From Deltaproteobacteria bacterium (GTDB lineage Bacteria; Desulfobacterota; Desulfovibrionia; Desulfovibrionales; Desulfovibrionaceae), in contig JAITGZ010000185.1 of the NCBI GenBank assembly GCA_031280335.1, positions 1 through 9,060 on the forward strand: DNA of 9,060 nt, written 5' to 3'. The notes beneath the pieces were generated by a model. It did not search any database. It was not told where the DNA came from and saw nothing but the letters and a program-made list of their open reading frames with translations. The position numbers and the translations under genes were made by a program. Positions 1 to 6,733 of the stretch are shown one piece after another. The stretch's first letter is position 1. Each line of letters opens with the position of its first letter.

Positions 1-413
1 AGGCGCATTTGCAATTCGTATTTGGTAATGTGGTCAAGGTCCGCCTCGTTGATCTTGCGTTTCATCTTGTCGCGCAGTTTATTGAGGAGCGGGGCTTTTT
101 GGGTGTGCGTCCTTATTTGCAGGTCTATAAATAATTCAAGATATTCCTCCTCTTTTGCGGGATTTTCATCCATAAGCCGCGACAAGGTTTTGCCTTCGAT
201 AAACTCCAGGTAAATGGCCCATTTTCCATCGATTGTTCCAACTTCCGTAATGCGGGGAATGTTTAATCCCGTTTCCTCCATGCGTGCGTGATTCAAAGCT
301 TCATTCAGAATATCAGCCTTGGAATAGTCCGCATTGAACACCTTGACCGCATGGCCGCCCTGGCGGTAAATCGTTTTTGCCGTTCTGACGGCAAGGATAT
401 TATCCGTGTTCAT
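1..413 (-). CDS. Kinase-fold phosphotransferase (TIGR02172-like), 3' part outside window
   Basis: The reading frame is open from an ATG at 413 to the window edge, giving 137 visible residues. The start has a strong ribosome binding site, AAAGGAGG, seven bases upstream and inside the end of adhE; the two genes overlap by 14 bases, which suggests translational coupling. The visible part looks like the N-lobe of an aminoglycoside-phosphotransferase/protein-kinase fold: a short strand, AVKVFN with a candidate ATP-binding Lys (about residue 24), a helix with EALNHARMEETGLNIPRI, and a hinge-like IYLEFIEGKTLSRLM. From memory this matches the TIGR02172 family, whose catalytic HGDxxxSN loop should begin just beyond the visible end. 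The substrate is unknown for the family. The operon position behind rex and adhE suggests a redox- or alcohol-linked role, but that is inference. The fold is fairly sure, the function is not. Confidence 0.8.
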   Translation of the reverse strand, partial: MNTDNILAVRTAKTIYRQGGHAVKVFNADYSKADILNEALNHARMEETGLNIPRITEVGTIDGKWAIYLEFIEGKTLSRLMDENPAKEEEYLELFIDLQIRTHTQKAPLLNKLRDKMKRKINEADLDHITKYELQMR

Positions 414-3063
414 CCGCTGCCTCCTTTGTGGTTTTCGGTTCTTCACGCAACGCGCCCGCTTCTTCGCCGTAATAAGCGTTTTTATACATTTGTTTTATCT
501 CGTCCATGAGCGGGTAACGTGGGTTGGCCCCTGTGCATTGGTCGTCAAAGGCTTTCTCGCTCATCTCGTCCAGGCGGGATAGAAATTCCCGCTCGCTGAC
601 GCCGTATGCCTTGATATTTTTTTTGATGCCGAGCTTCGTCTTAAGGTCATTCAACGCGGCAAGCAGGCTGTTTAATTTTTCCAAGTCAGTCTTACCGCGC
701 AGGTTCAGATAATCCGCAATCTCCGCGTAGCGCGCGAGCGCGCGCGGGTGGTCGTACTGCGCGAACGCGCCCATTTTGGCGGGGGCTTCGTCGGCGTTGA
801 ATTTAATAACCTCTTCCAGCAGCAGCGCGTTGGCGACCCCGTGGGGCAGGTGAAAATACGCGCCCAGCTTGTGTGCCATGGAATGGCATACGCCGAGAAA
901 GGCGTTGGCAAAGGCCATTCCCGCAATGGTCGCGGCGTTGGCCATTTTTTCGCGGGCTTGCGGGTCCGCCGCGCCGCCGGCATAAGCGCGGGGCAGATAT
1001 TCAAAGATTATTTTCAGCGCTTGCAGGGCCAGCCCATCGGTGTAGTCGGTGGCCAGCATGGAGACGTATGCTTCCAGCGCGTGCGCTGCGGCGTCAATGC
1101 CCGCCGCCGCAGTCAGCTCTTTGGGCGCGTTCATCTGCAGATGCGCATCGACAATCGCCATGTCCGGCATCAGCTCATAGTCGGCCAGGGGATATTTCAC
1201 GCCGGTTTTTTCGTCGGTGATTATGGCAAAGGGCGTTACCTCCGCGCCTGTGCCCGCGGTTGTGGGAATGGCGGCAAAATACGCCTTTGCGCCCATTTTG
1301 GGGAAGCTATAGACGCGCTTGCGTATATCCATAAAACGCATGGTCATATCCTCAAAATCGATCTCCGGATGTTCATACAGCGCCCACATGATCTTGGCCG
1401 CGTCCATGGCGCTGCCGCCGCCCACGGCTATAATCACATCAGGCGCGAACAGAGTCATCTGCGCCGCTCCGCGCTTTACGCAGTCCAGCGTGGGGTCGGG
1501 CTCGACGTCAAAGAACACGGCATGGATAATGCCCAGTTCGTTCAGCTTGCCGGTAACGCCGTCCACGCAGCCGTTCCGGAATAAAAAATTATCCGTTACA
1601 ATAAAGGCCCTGTGTTTATGCAGCGGGTTTTTCAACTCCTCCAGCGCCACAGGCAGGCAGCCCGGCTTGATGTATATCTTTTCAGGCGTTCTGAACCATA
1701 ACATGTTTTCCCTTCTTTCCGTAACGGTTTTAATATTGAGCAGATGTTTGACGCCCACATTTTCGGATACGGAGTTTCCCCCCCAGGAACCGCAACCCAA
1801 GGTGAGCGAGGGCGGCATTTTAAAGTTGTACAAATCGCCGATCCCGCCGTGGGATGACGGCGTATTGACAACAATTCTGCTGGTTTTCATGCACTCGGCG
1901 AACAGATTAAGTTTGTCTCCCCGCGTGGCGGCATCCAGATAAATGGAGGCGGTATGCCCAAGGCCGCCGTTCAGCAGAAGTTGGCGCGCCGTGTCAAGGG
2001 CGGCGTTAAAATCAGCGGCGCGGTACATGCCGAGTACCGGCGAAAGTTTTTCGTTGGCAAATTCCTCTCCGGGACCCGCGCAGCTTACCTCGCCGATTAA
2101 AATCTTTGTCGCGGCAGGGACGTCAAAGCCGGACATCTCCGCGATCTTATGCGCCGTCTGCCCGACTATTTTGGCGTTAAGCGCGCCGTTTATAAGAATG
2201 GTCTTGCGGATTTTATCCGTTTCCTCCCCTTGGAGAAAATAGCACCCGCGTTTCTTGAACTCCGCTTTTACCCGCTCATATACATCGTCAAGCGCCACAA
2301 CGGCCTGTTCCGAAGCGCAAATCATGCCGTTGTCAAAGGTCTTGGAGAGAATGATCGAGTTGACGGCCAAAATTACATCCGCCGAAGAGTCGATAACGGC
2401 GGGCACATTGCCCGGGCCCACGCCCAGCGCCGGTTTGCCGCTGGAATACGCCGCCTTCACCATGCCCGGTCCGCCGGTGGCCAGGGTAAGATCCGCCTCC
2501 CGCATCACCATATTGGTCATTTCCAAAGAGGGCGCGTCGATCCAGCCGACAACCCCCGCTGGCGCGCCGGCCTTTACCGCCGCGTCTGAAATTATTTTTG
2601 CCGCCGCTATGGTGCAGTCCCTCGCGCGCGGATGCGGGCTGATTATAATCCCGTTGCGCGTTTTGAGGGCGATGAGCGCCTTGAAAATCGTGGTGGAAGT
2701 GGGGTTGGTCGTGGGAATGACTGCGGCAACCACCCCGATGGGTTCGGCGATTTTCGTCATGCCGAAGGCCGCGTCCGTTTCAATCACCCCGCAGGTTTTG
2801 GTGTCGCGGTAAGCGTTATACACATACTCCGAGGCGTAGTGGTTTTTAATTACCTTGTCCTCCACAATGCCCATGCCCGTTTCCGCCACCGCCATTTTGG
2901 CCAGGGCGACGCGCTGCCTGCCTGCGGCCATGGCGGCGGCAAGAAAAATCTTATCCACCCGCTCCTGCGTGAAAGAAGCAAATTCCGCCTGCGCCTTGCG
3001 TACGTGTTTAAACAGCTTCGCCAGGTTTTCCGGGCTGTCCGCCAAAAAATCCAGATCAGTCAT
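400..3063 (-). CDS. adhE: Bifunctional aldehyde-alcohol dehydrogenase AdhE
   Basis: This 887-residue protein reduces acetyl-CoA to acetaldehyde and then ethanol using two NADH; the reverse is possible. It is cytoplasmic and in this family forms spirosome filaments. Residues 1 to about 440 are the CoA-acylating aldehyde dehydrogenase, with catalytic Cys249 in GMICASEQ and the PTTNPTSTT segment near 117. Residues about 455 to 870 are the iron-dependent alcohol dehydrogenase, with the NAD-binding GGGSAMDAAK at 548-557 and Fe ligands Asp657, His661, His727 and His741. All four sit exactly four positions after the Escherichia coli ligands (653, 657, 723, 737), so both domains look intact. The frame stays open upstream to 3162, but the ATG at 3063 is preferred: AAAGGAG lies seven bases before it and the length matches the family (about 890). 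It follows rex by 111 bases on the same strand and is probably Rex-controlled. The preferred acyl-CoA chain length cannot be read from sequence. Confidence 0.97.
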   Translation of the reverse strand: MTDLDFLADSPENLAKLFKHVRKAQAEFASFTQERVDKIFLAAAMAAGRQRVALAKMAVAETGMGIVEDKVIKNHYASEYVYNAYRDTKTCGVIETDAAFGMTKIAEPIGVVAAVIPTTNPTSTTIFKALIALKTRNGIIISPHPRARDCTIAAAKIISDAAVKAGAPAGVVGWIDAPSLEMTNMVMREADLTLATGGPGMVKAAYSSGKPALGVGPGNVPAVIDSSADVILAVNSIILSKTFDNGMICASEQAVVALDDVYERVKAEFKKRGCYFLQGEETDKIRKTILINGALNAKIVGQTAHKIAEMSGFDVPAATKILIGEVSCAGPGEEFANEKLSPVLGMYRAADFNAALDTARQLLLNGGLGHTASIYLDAATRGDKLNLFAECMKTSRIVVNTPSSHGGIGDLYNFKMPPSLTLGCGSWGGNSVSENVGVKHLLNIKTVTERRENMLWFRTPEKIYIKPGCLPVALEELKNPLHKHRAFIVTDNFLFRNGCVDGVTGKLNELGIIHAVFFDVEPDPTLDCVKRGAAQMTLFAPDVIIAVGGGSAMDAAKIMWALYEHPEIDFEDMTMRFMDIRKRVYSFPKMGAKAYFAAIPTTAGTGAEVTPFAIITDEKTGVKYPLADYELMPDMAIVDAHLQMNAPKELTAAAGIDAAAHALEAYVSMLATDYTDGLALQALKIIFEYLPRAYAGGAADPQAREKMANAATIAGMAFANAFLGVCHSMAHKLGAYFHLPHGVANALLLEEVIKFNADEAPAKMGAFAQYDHPRALARYAEIADYLNLRGKTDLEKLNSLLAALNDLKTKLGIKKNIKAYGVSEREFLSRLDEMSEKAFDDQCTGANPRYPLMDEIKQMYKNAYYGEEAGALREEPKTTKEAADEHG

Positions 3064-3070
3064 GCGATGA

Positions 3071-3077
3071 CTCCTTT
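3071..3077 (-). promoter_or_regulatory. adhE ribosome binding site
   Basis: AAAGGAG on the minus strand, seven bases before the ATG at 3063. It fixes the adhE start at 3063 rather than at the in-frame ATG at 3162, which would add 33 residues unlike the family's N-terminus. Confidence 0.8.
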
Positions 3078-3087
3078 GTGCTTTTAG

Positions 3088-3126
3088 CTTCAGCCGTAAA
3101 GCGGCCTTTCCGGCTTGCGGCTGAAG
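3088..3126 (-). promoter_or_regulatory. Stem-loop in the adhE leader
   Basis: A perfect 9-bp inverted repeat, CTTCAGCCG at 3088-3096 and CGGCTGAAG at 3118-3126, encloses 21 bases that can form a second, smaller bulged stem. It lies in the 111-bp gap between rex and adhE and ends 11 bases before the adhE ribosome binding site. No T-run follows on the minus strand, so it is not a normal terminator. It may be an RNA processing or stability element separating adhE from rex expression. Only the inverted repeat is seen; the role is inference. Confidence 0.55.
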
Positions 3127-3174
3127 AGAACGGCGCGGCACCGGGCACTTCTTCCAATCCATGCCGCCGCAGGC

Positions 3175-3801
3175 TTAAAACCGCTCCAGTTGTTTGGTCA
3201 GCACGGCCAATGAGGCCGCCATATCTTCATGCTTTACGCTGACCCCCTCCGGCAGTGAAAGCTCGCGGGGCGCGAAATTCCAAATGGCGCGGGCCCCTCC
3301 TTCCACCAGGGCATTGGCGGCGGCCTGAGCGGCAGAAGCGGGAACGGCGATAATCCCGATTTTGATATGCAGGCGCCGGCACAAATCCGTGATTTTAGAC
3401 GCGTCCAGAATCTTGACCCCGTTTATCTCACGGCCCACAAGTTCCGGCGCTGTGTCAAAGGCCGCCGTAATGTTCAGGCCGTACTTCTTGAAATTCTCGT
3501 ACGACAAAAGCGCCTGCCCCAAACGCCCCACGCCCGCCAGCGCGCTGTCCGCCGGGCGGTCGTAACCTAAAAAACGCTCAATATCTCTGGTCAGCTCCGT
3601 GCGCGCATAGCCGACCTTGGTCTTGCCGTTCCCGCTGACAGCGGCTAAATCTTTGCGTACCACCACATCATTGATTTTAAGCGCATGGGCGATACGGGTG
3701 GCTGAAATGTGCTTGTCGCCGCCCTCCGCCTGGTTCAGAAAATTCAGATACCTCGTGATTCTTTGGTACGCACGTAAGCTGATTGCAGGTCCCGGAACCA
3801 T
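3175..3801 (-). CDS. rex: Redox-sensing transcriptional repressor Rex
   Basis: Rex senses the NADH/NAD+ ratio: it binds DNA when NADH is low and releases it when NADH rises, typically freeing fermentation genes such as adhE. With the ATG at 3801 the protein has 208 residues, normal for the family. Residues about 8-58 are the winged helix-turn-helix (SATRIAHALKINDVVVRKDL) with the wing GKTKVGY at 59-65. The Rossmann domain follows, with GVGRLGQALL from 90, FDTAPE near 115, AVPASAAQ near 152 and WNFAPREL near 174. The C-terminal helix (KHEDMAASLAVLTKQLERF) is the domain-swap helix of the dimer. ATG codons at 3810 and 3801 and a TTG at 3819 are in frame, and none has a strong ribosome binding site. 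I chose 3801 because GGGGA lies eight bases upstream and the N-terminus then fits family length. It is the first gene of the rex-adhE-kinase operon and is probably autoregulated. Confidence 0.93.
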   Translation of the reverse strand: MVPGPAISLRAYQRITRYLNFLNQAEGGDKHISATRIAHALKINDVVVRKDLAAVSGNGKTKVGYARTELTRDIERFLGYDRPADSALAGVGRLGQALLSYENFKKYGLNITAAFDTAPELVGREINGVKILDASKITDLCRRLHIKIGIIAVPASAAQAAANALVEGGARAIWNFAPRELSLPEGVSVKHEDMAASLAVLTKQLERF

Positions 3802-3820
3802 GCCCTTCATCCCCGTCAAA

Positions 3821-3842
3821 TAATGATCATTATATCGATATA
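3821..3842. promoter_or_regulatory. Twin palindromes, candidate rex operator
   Basis: Two perfect 12-bp palindromes, TAATGATCATTA (3821-3832) and TATATCGATATA (3831-3842), share two bases and sit between the predicted -10 box and the rex start codon. A repressor bound here would block the start of transcription. Neither resembles the usual Rex site (TTGTGA-N-TCACAA type), so autoregulation by Rex through this site is unproven; another regulator or chance in an AT-rich stretch is possible. Confidence 0.4.
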
Positions 3843-3871
3843 AAAATATCTAATAAGGCTGTGTCTGTCAA
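3843..3871 (-). promoter_or_regulatory. Likely sigma-70 promoter of the rex operon
   Basis: On the minus strand a perfect -35 box TTGACA (3871-3866) is followed after exactly 17 bases by TATTTT (3848-3843), four of six matches to TATAAT. Transcription would begin near 3836, about 35 bases before the rex ATG at 3801. The predicted start point falls inside the palindrome at 3831-3842. Confidence 0.55.
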
Positions 3872-3880
3872 GGACTTGTT

Positions 3881-3909
3881 TTGATGGTACCATAAATATG
3901 TTACATACT
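3881..3909 (+). promoter_or_regulatory. Weak candidate promoter for the dehydrogenase-atoE pair, overlapping a palindrome
   Basis: TTGATG (3881-3886) and CATACT (3904-3909) are separated by 17 bases; each matches four of six consensus positions. The -35 box overlaps a perfect 10-bp palindrome ATGGTACCAT (3884-3893), and the -10 box overlaps TATGT-T-ACATA (3897-3907). This arrangement could be a regulated promoter, but the boxes are weak. Confidence 0.27.
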
Positions 3910-3980
3910 TGCTTTGGCCGGGGCATTGCGCTAAGATGCGCCCAAACCGGATCACAGCACAACCAATAGCGAGGTAAGCC

Positions 3981-4952
3981 ATGCATGTGAAGACGATCAG
4001 AACCATTGCCTGCCTGGGCACAGGCACCATGGGGCACGGGGTGGCTTTTCTGGCCGCCAAGGCCGGCAACCATGTACGCATGTTCGGACGCTCCGGCCAG
4101 AGCATCAAGCGCGGCATGGACAGCATAGACCGGGCCATAAAGCTGTATGAGGACAATGCCCTCATGCCCAGGGGAAGCGGCGCGGAGATCAAGGCTCATA
4201 TCACCGGATTCACCGGCATAGCCGAGGCGGTGGCCGGCGTGGATATGGTCATGGAGTCCGTATCCGAAGATATGCGGATTAAGCATGAGGTCTATAAAGA
4301 GGCGGAAAAGCACTGCCCTGCGGAGGCCATATTGGCCACGGACACCTCCAGCCTGACCCTCAGCGCCATCGCTGCGGTGCTGAAAAAACCGGAACGTTTC
4401 TGCGCCGTGCATTTTTTTACCCCGCCCTATCTCATGCCCACAGTGGAGGTCTGCCCCTGCCCCGACACCCTGCCTGCGGTCATCGCAACAGCGGCGGCCT
4501 GGGTGGAGGACATCGGCAATGTGCCCATAGTGATGAACAAGGAAGTGCCGGGCTTTCTCATCAACCGCATCCAGTCGGCCTGCGTGCGCGAGGCCCTGTA
4601 TATAGTGGAACAGGGCTGGGCCTCTCCGGAAACGGTGGACAAGGCCATCTCCTACTGCCTGGGGCGGCGCTACAGCGCCACAGGCCCCGTGGAAAGCGCC
4701 GACATGGGCGGCCTGGACATCTTCGACGCCATTCTGGATGAGTTGGGCGATAAATTGTATGCGGGCAAATCCCTGAAACTGCTCAAAGATGCCGTAAAAC
4801 GCGGTGAACTGGGCCTGAAAAGCGGCAAAGGCATATACGACTGGCCCCCGGAAAGGGTTCAGGAAAGACGCAGCCGCCGCGAACAAGCCCTGATCGAATT
4901 CATACGCCGGGACCAGGCGGAGCGGACAACGGCAAAAGGGAAAAAATCTTGA
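3981..4952 (+). CDS. 3-hydroxyacyl-CoA dehydrogenase family protein
   Basis: Members of this family oxidise L-3-hydroxyacyl-CoA to 3-ketoacyl-CoA with NAD+, or the reverse (3-hydroxybutyryl-CoA dehydrogenase, Hbd). The 323-residue protein has the N-terminal Rossmann motif GTGTMG at 13-18. The catalytic series follows: Ser in DTSS (121-124), His144, Glu156 and Asn195 in GFLINRI. A C-terminal helical domain ends with GLKSGKGIYDW near 278. The ATG at 3981 has GAGGT five bases upstream. Two features are unusual: the normally HFFNP-type loop reads HFFTPPY (144-150), and a basic tail of about 35 residues follows the usual end (Hbd is about 280 residues). It lies 58 bases before atoE on the same strand, so a two-gene operon handling a short-chain acid is likely. 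Specificity for C4-CoA is inferred from that neighbour; a related hydroxyacid dehydrogenase cannot be excluded. Confidence 0.88.
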   Translation: MHVKTIRTIACLGTGTMGHGVAFLAAKAGNHVRMFGRSGQSIKRGMDSIDRAIKLYEDNALMPRGSGAEIKAHITGFTGIAEAVAGVDMVMESVSEDMRIKHEVYKEAEKHCPAEAILATDTSSLTLSAIAAVLKKPERFCAVHFFTPPYLMPTVEVCPCPDTLPAVIATAAAWVEDIGNVPIVMNKEVPGFLINRIQSACVREALYIVEQGWASPETVDKAISYCLGRRYSATGPVESADMGGLDIFDAILDELGDKLYAGKSLKLLKDAVKRGELGLKSGKGIYDWPPERVQERRSRREQALIEFIRRDQAERTTAKGKKS

Positions 4953-5010
4953 AAATCCACCTGCTCTAAAGGCTTTGGGCTTGTTCAACTGTAACCTTGG
5001 AGGTACTCCC

Positions 5011-6330
5011 ATGAAAGCTCTGGTCAGGTTTTTTGTAAATCTCATGCAAAAGTATATGCCGGACGCCTTTCTTTTTGCCGTAACCCTCACCCTGGTGGCT
5101 TTTCTGGCCGCCTGGGGACTCACGGATAAAAGCTTCATACAGGTAATCACCGCCTGGGGCGACGGTCTGTGGAACATACTGGCCTTTGCCATGCAGATGA
5201 TCCTCATAGTGGTCACCGGGCACACCATGGCCACCACTAAGCCGGTGAAGCGCCTGCTCTCCACCCTGGCCGCCCTGCCCAAAAACAATGCCGGGGCGGG
5301 CATGCTCTGCGCCTTTGTGGCCGGCATAGCCAGTTTCATCAACTGGGGCTTCGGCCTCATCGTGGCGGCCTTGCTGGCCCGCGAGCTGGCCCGCAAGGTC
5401 AAGCGCGTGGACTACGCCTTTGTGGTGGCCGCAGGGTACGGCGGCTTCATTGTCTGGCACGGCGGGCTTTCCGGCTCCATCCCCCTGGCTGTGGCCACCA
5501 AGGGGCACCTCATGGAAAAGCTGGTGGGCATAGTGCCCACCACCAGCACCATCTTCAGCCTGCCCAACCTGCTCATCACCGGGCTGATGGTACTGAGCAT
5601 CCCCCTGCTGCTGAAACTCATCGCCCCCTCCGGCGGCGAAATACGCGAGGTGGACCCGTCCCTGCTCATCGACGCCAAAGACCCCGAAGAACCAAAGCAG
5701 AAAACCCCGGCGCAGCGGCTGGAATACTCGCGCATCATCACCCTGCTGCTGGGATCCATGGGCGTCATCTATCTGGCGCGTTATTTTTACATCAACGGTG
5801 CCCTCAACCTCTCCCTGAACATAGTGATCTTCGTGTTCATGTGGCTGGGGCTCATCATGCACGGTACGCCCATAGCCTATGTGCGTGCGGTCAGCGAGGC
5901 CATCAAGGGCGCGGCGGGCATATCCGTGCAGTTCCCCCTTTACGGCGGCATACAAGGCATCATGGTGGGCACCGGTCTGGGGGCCATGATCACCAACTGG
6001 TTCGTGAGCATCTCCAGCGACCTCAGCTTCCCCTTCTTCACCTTTATCGCCAGCGGCTTTTTGAACTTTTTCGTGCCCTCCGGCGGCGGGCACTACGTGG
6101 TCATGGGTCCGGTGAACTTCCCGGCGGCCCTGGAATTGGGCGCTTCCGTGCCCAAAGTGGCCATGGCCATCTCCTACGGCGACCAGTGGACCAATATGGT
6201 GCAGCCCTTCTGGGCCCTGCCCCTGCTCGGCATCGCCAAACTGGGGGCCAAAGACATCATGGGCTACACCACCGTGGTCATGCTCTGGGCCGGCGTCATC
6301 ATGGGCATAGGTCTGCTCATACCCTGGTAG
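5011..6330 (+). CDS. atoE: Short-chain fatty acid transporter, AtoE family
   Basis: This 439-residue inner-membrane protein belongs to the AtoE (TIGR00366) family of short-chain fatty acid permeases, which take up acids such as acetoacetate or butyrate. Family signatures are clear: GYGGFIVWHGGLSGSIPLA (142-160), FVPSGGG near 354, and GDQWTNMVQPFWALPLLGIA (390-409), with GLGAKDIMGY-type sequence after it. About ten or more hydrophobic segments are present, with a charged cytoplasmic-type loop at about 209-240 (EIREVDPSLL to QRLEYS). The start is ATG 5011 with GGAGG eight bases upstream; an in-frame TTG at 4975 has no ribosome binding site. The residue after FVPSGGG is His361, where I recall Gln being usual, which may affect substrate choice. 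The gene is probably co-transcribed with the dehydrogenase upstream. Transport direction and substrate are not shown by the sequence. Confidence 0.92.
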   Translation: MKALVRFFVNLMQKYMPDAFLFAVTLTLVAFLAAWGLTDKSFIQVITAWGDGLWNILAFAMQMILIVVTGHTMATTKPVKRLLSTLAALPKNNAGAGMLCAFVAGIASFINWGFGLIVAALLARELARKVKRVDYAFVVAAGYGGFIVWHGGLSGSIPLAVATKGHLMEKLVGIVPTTSTIFSLPNLLITGLMVLSIPLLLKLIAPSGGEIREVDPSLLIDAKDPEEPKQKTPAQRLEYSRIITLLLGSMGVIYLARYFYINGALNLSLNIVIFVFMWLGLIMHGTPIAYVRAVSEAIKGAAGISVQFPLYGGIQGIMVGTGLGAMITNWFVSISSDLSFPFFTFIASGFLNFFVPSGGGHYVVMGPVNFPAALELGASVPKVAMAISYGDQWTNMVQPFWALPLLGIAKLGAKDIMGYTTVVMLWAGVIMGIGLLIPW

Positions 6331-6347
6331 GCGGATACAAAACCGCC
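6330..6347 (+). terminator. Weak hairpin after atoE
   Basis: GGCGG (6330-6334) and CCGCC (6343-6347) form a 5-bp stem with an 8-base loop immediately after the atoE stop codon. Only CTT follows rather than a T-run, so termination would be weak. The 130-bp gap to the ATP synthase cluster holds no better candidate. Confidence 0.25.
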
Positions 6348-6405
6348 CTTCGGCGCAACGGTAAGACACCCCAACCCCCGGATGGTAAAAGCCCGCTTTC
6401 TCCAT

Positions 6406-6434
6406 TTGACGTTTTTGAGGCGGCTGTGTTAGGT
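6406..6434 (+). promoter_or_regulatory. Very weak candidate promoter for the ATP synthase F0 cluster
   Basis: TTGACG (6406-6411) matches five of six -35 positions, but the hexamer 17 bases on (TTAGGT, 6429-6434) matches TATAAT at only two positions. The cluster needs a promoter in this gap or must be read through from atoE; this is the only -35-like box seen. Confidence 0.2.
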
Positions 6435-6460
6435 AAGGGGCGGCTTTTGCGGGGTGCGGC

Positions 6461-6733
6461 GTGAAGAAAAAAGGGTGGAATTTGCAGCGGGGCGGTTTTC
6501 TGGACGCAGCGGCCAGGGCTGGCTCCATGGGGTTGCATTTGTTTTCGGGTATGCTGGTGGGCGGCCTTGCGGGTTATTTTTTGGATAAGCGCCTGGGCAC
6601 GGGGCCCTGGCTGAAGTTTGTCTTTTTTGCGCTGGGTCTGGGCGCGGGGGCACGCAATCTTTATCTGGACGCTAGGCTGCTGCTGAAGGATCAGGAAAAA
6701 CATGATGCCGGGGAGACTGAAAAAGAGGATTGA
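6461..6733 (+). CDS. atpZ: AtpZ/AtpI-family F0 assembly or ion-transport accessory protein
   Basis: A 90-residue membrane protein with two predicted helices (about 23-41 and 50-65) around the family signature GYFLDKRLGTGPW (38-50), followed by GLGAGARNLYLD. Such proteins sit at the head of bacterial F0F1 clusters and are linked to ATP synthase assembly or to Mg/Ca transport; the exact role is debated. The tail is highly charged (KDQEKHDAGETEKED). Translation appears to begin at a GTG (6461), since the next in-frame ATG at 6527 would remove the N-terminus and cut into the first helix; the ribosome binding site is poor. The gene overlaps atpI by 32 bases, so the two are coupled. Confidence 0.82.
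   Translation: MKKKGWNLQRGGFLDAAARAGSMGLHLFSGMLVGGLAGYFLDKRLGTGPWLKFVFFALGLGAGARNLYLDARLLLKDQEKHDAGETEKED

Noticed and set aside
748..1584. A 278-codon open frame on the plus strand inside adhE
   Set aside because: It is antisense to a clearly functional adhE, has unlikely composition (many His, Gly, Arg) and no recognisable motif; it is a by-product of GC-rich coding DNA.
3064..3162. A 33-residue N-terminal extension of AdhE
   Set aside because: The ATG at 3063 has a strong Shine-Dalgarno and fits family length; the extension crosses the leader hairpin and is basic and unconserved.
3802..3980. A canonical Rex box (TTGTGA-N-TCACAA type) in the divergent region
   Set aside because: I read both strands for it and found no convincing match; the palindromes present have different half-sites.
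3816..5402. A 528-codon minus-strand open frame across the dehydrogenase and the start of atoE
   Set aside because: It lies opposite two well-supported genes, has low-complexity composition and no ribosome binding site or family signature.
4966..6528. A 520-codon minus-strand open frame opposite atoE
   Set aside because: It is very rich in His, Gly and Gln, the typical complement of a GC-rich membrane-protein gene, and matches no family I know.
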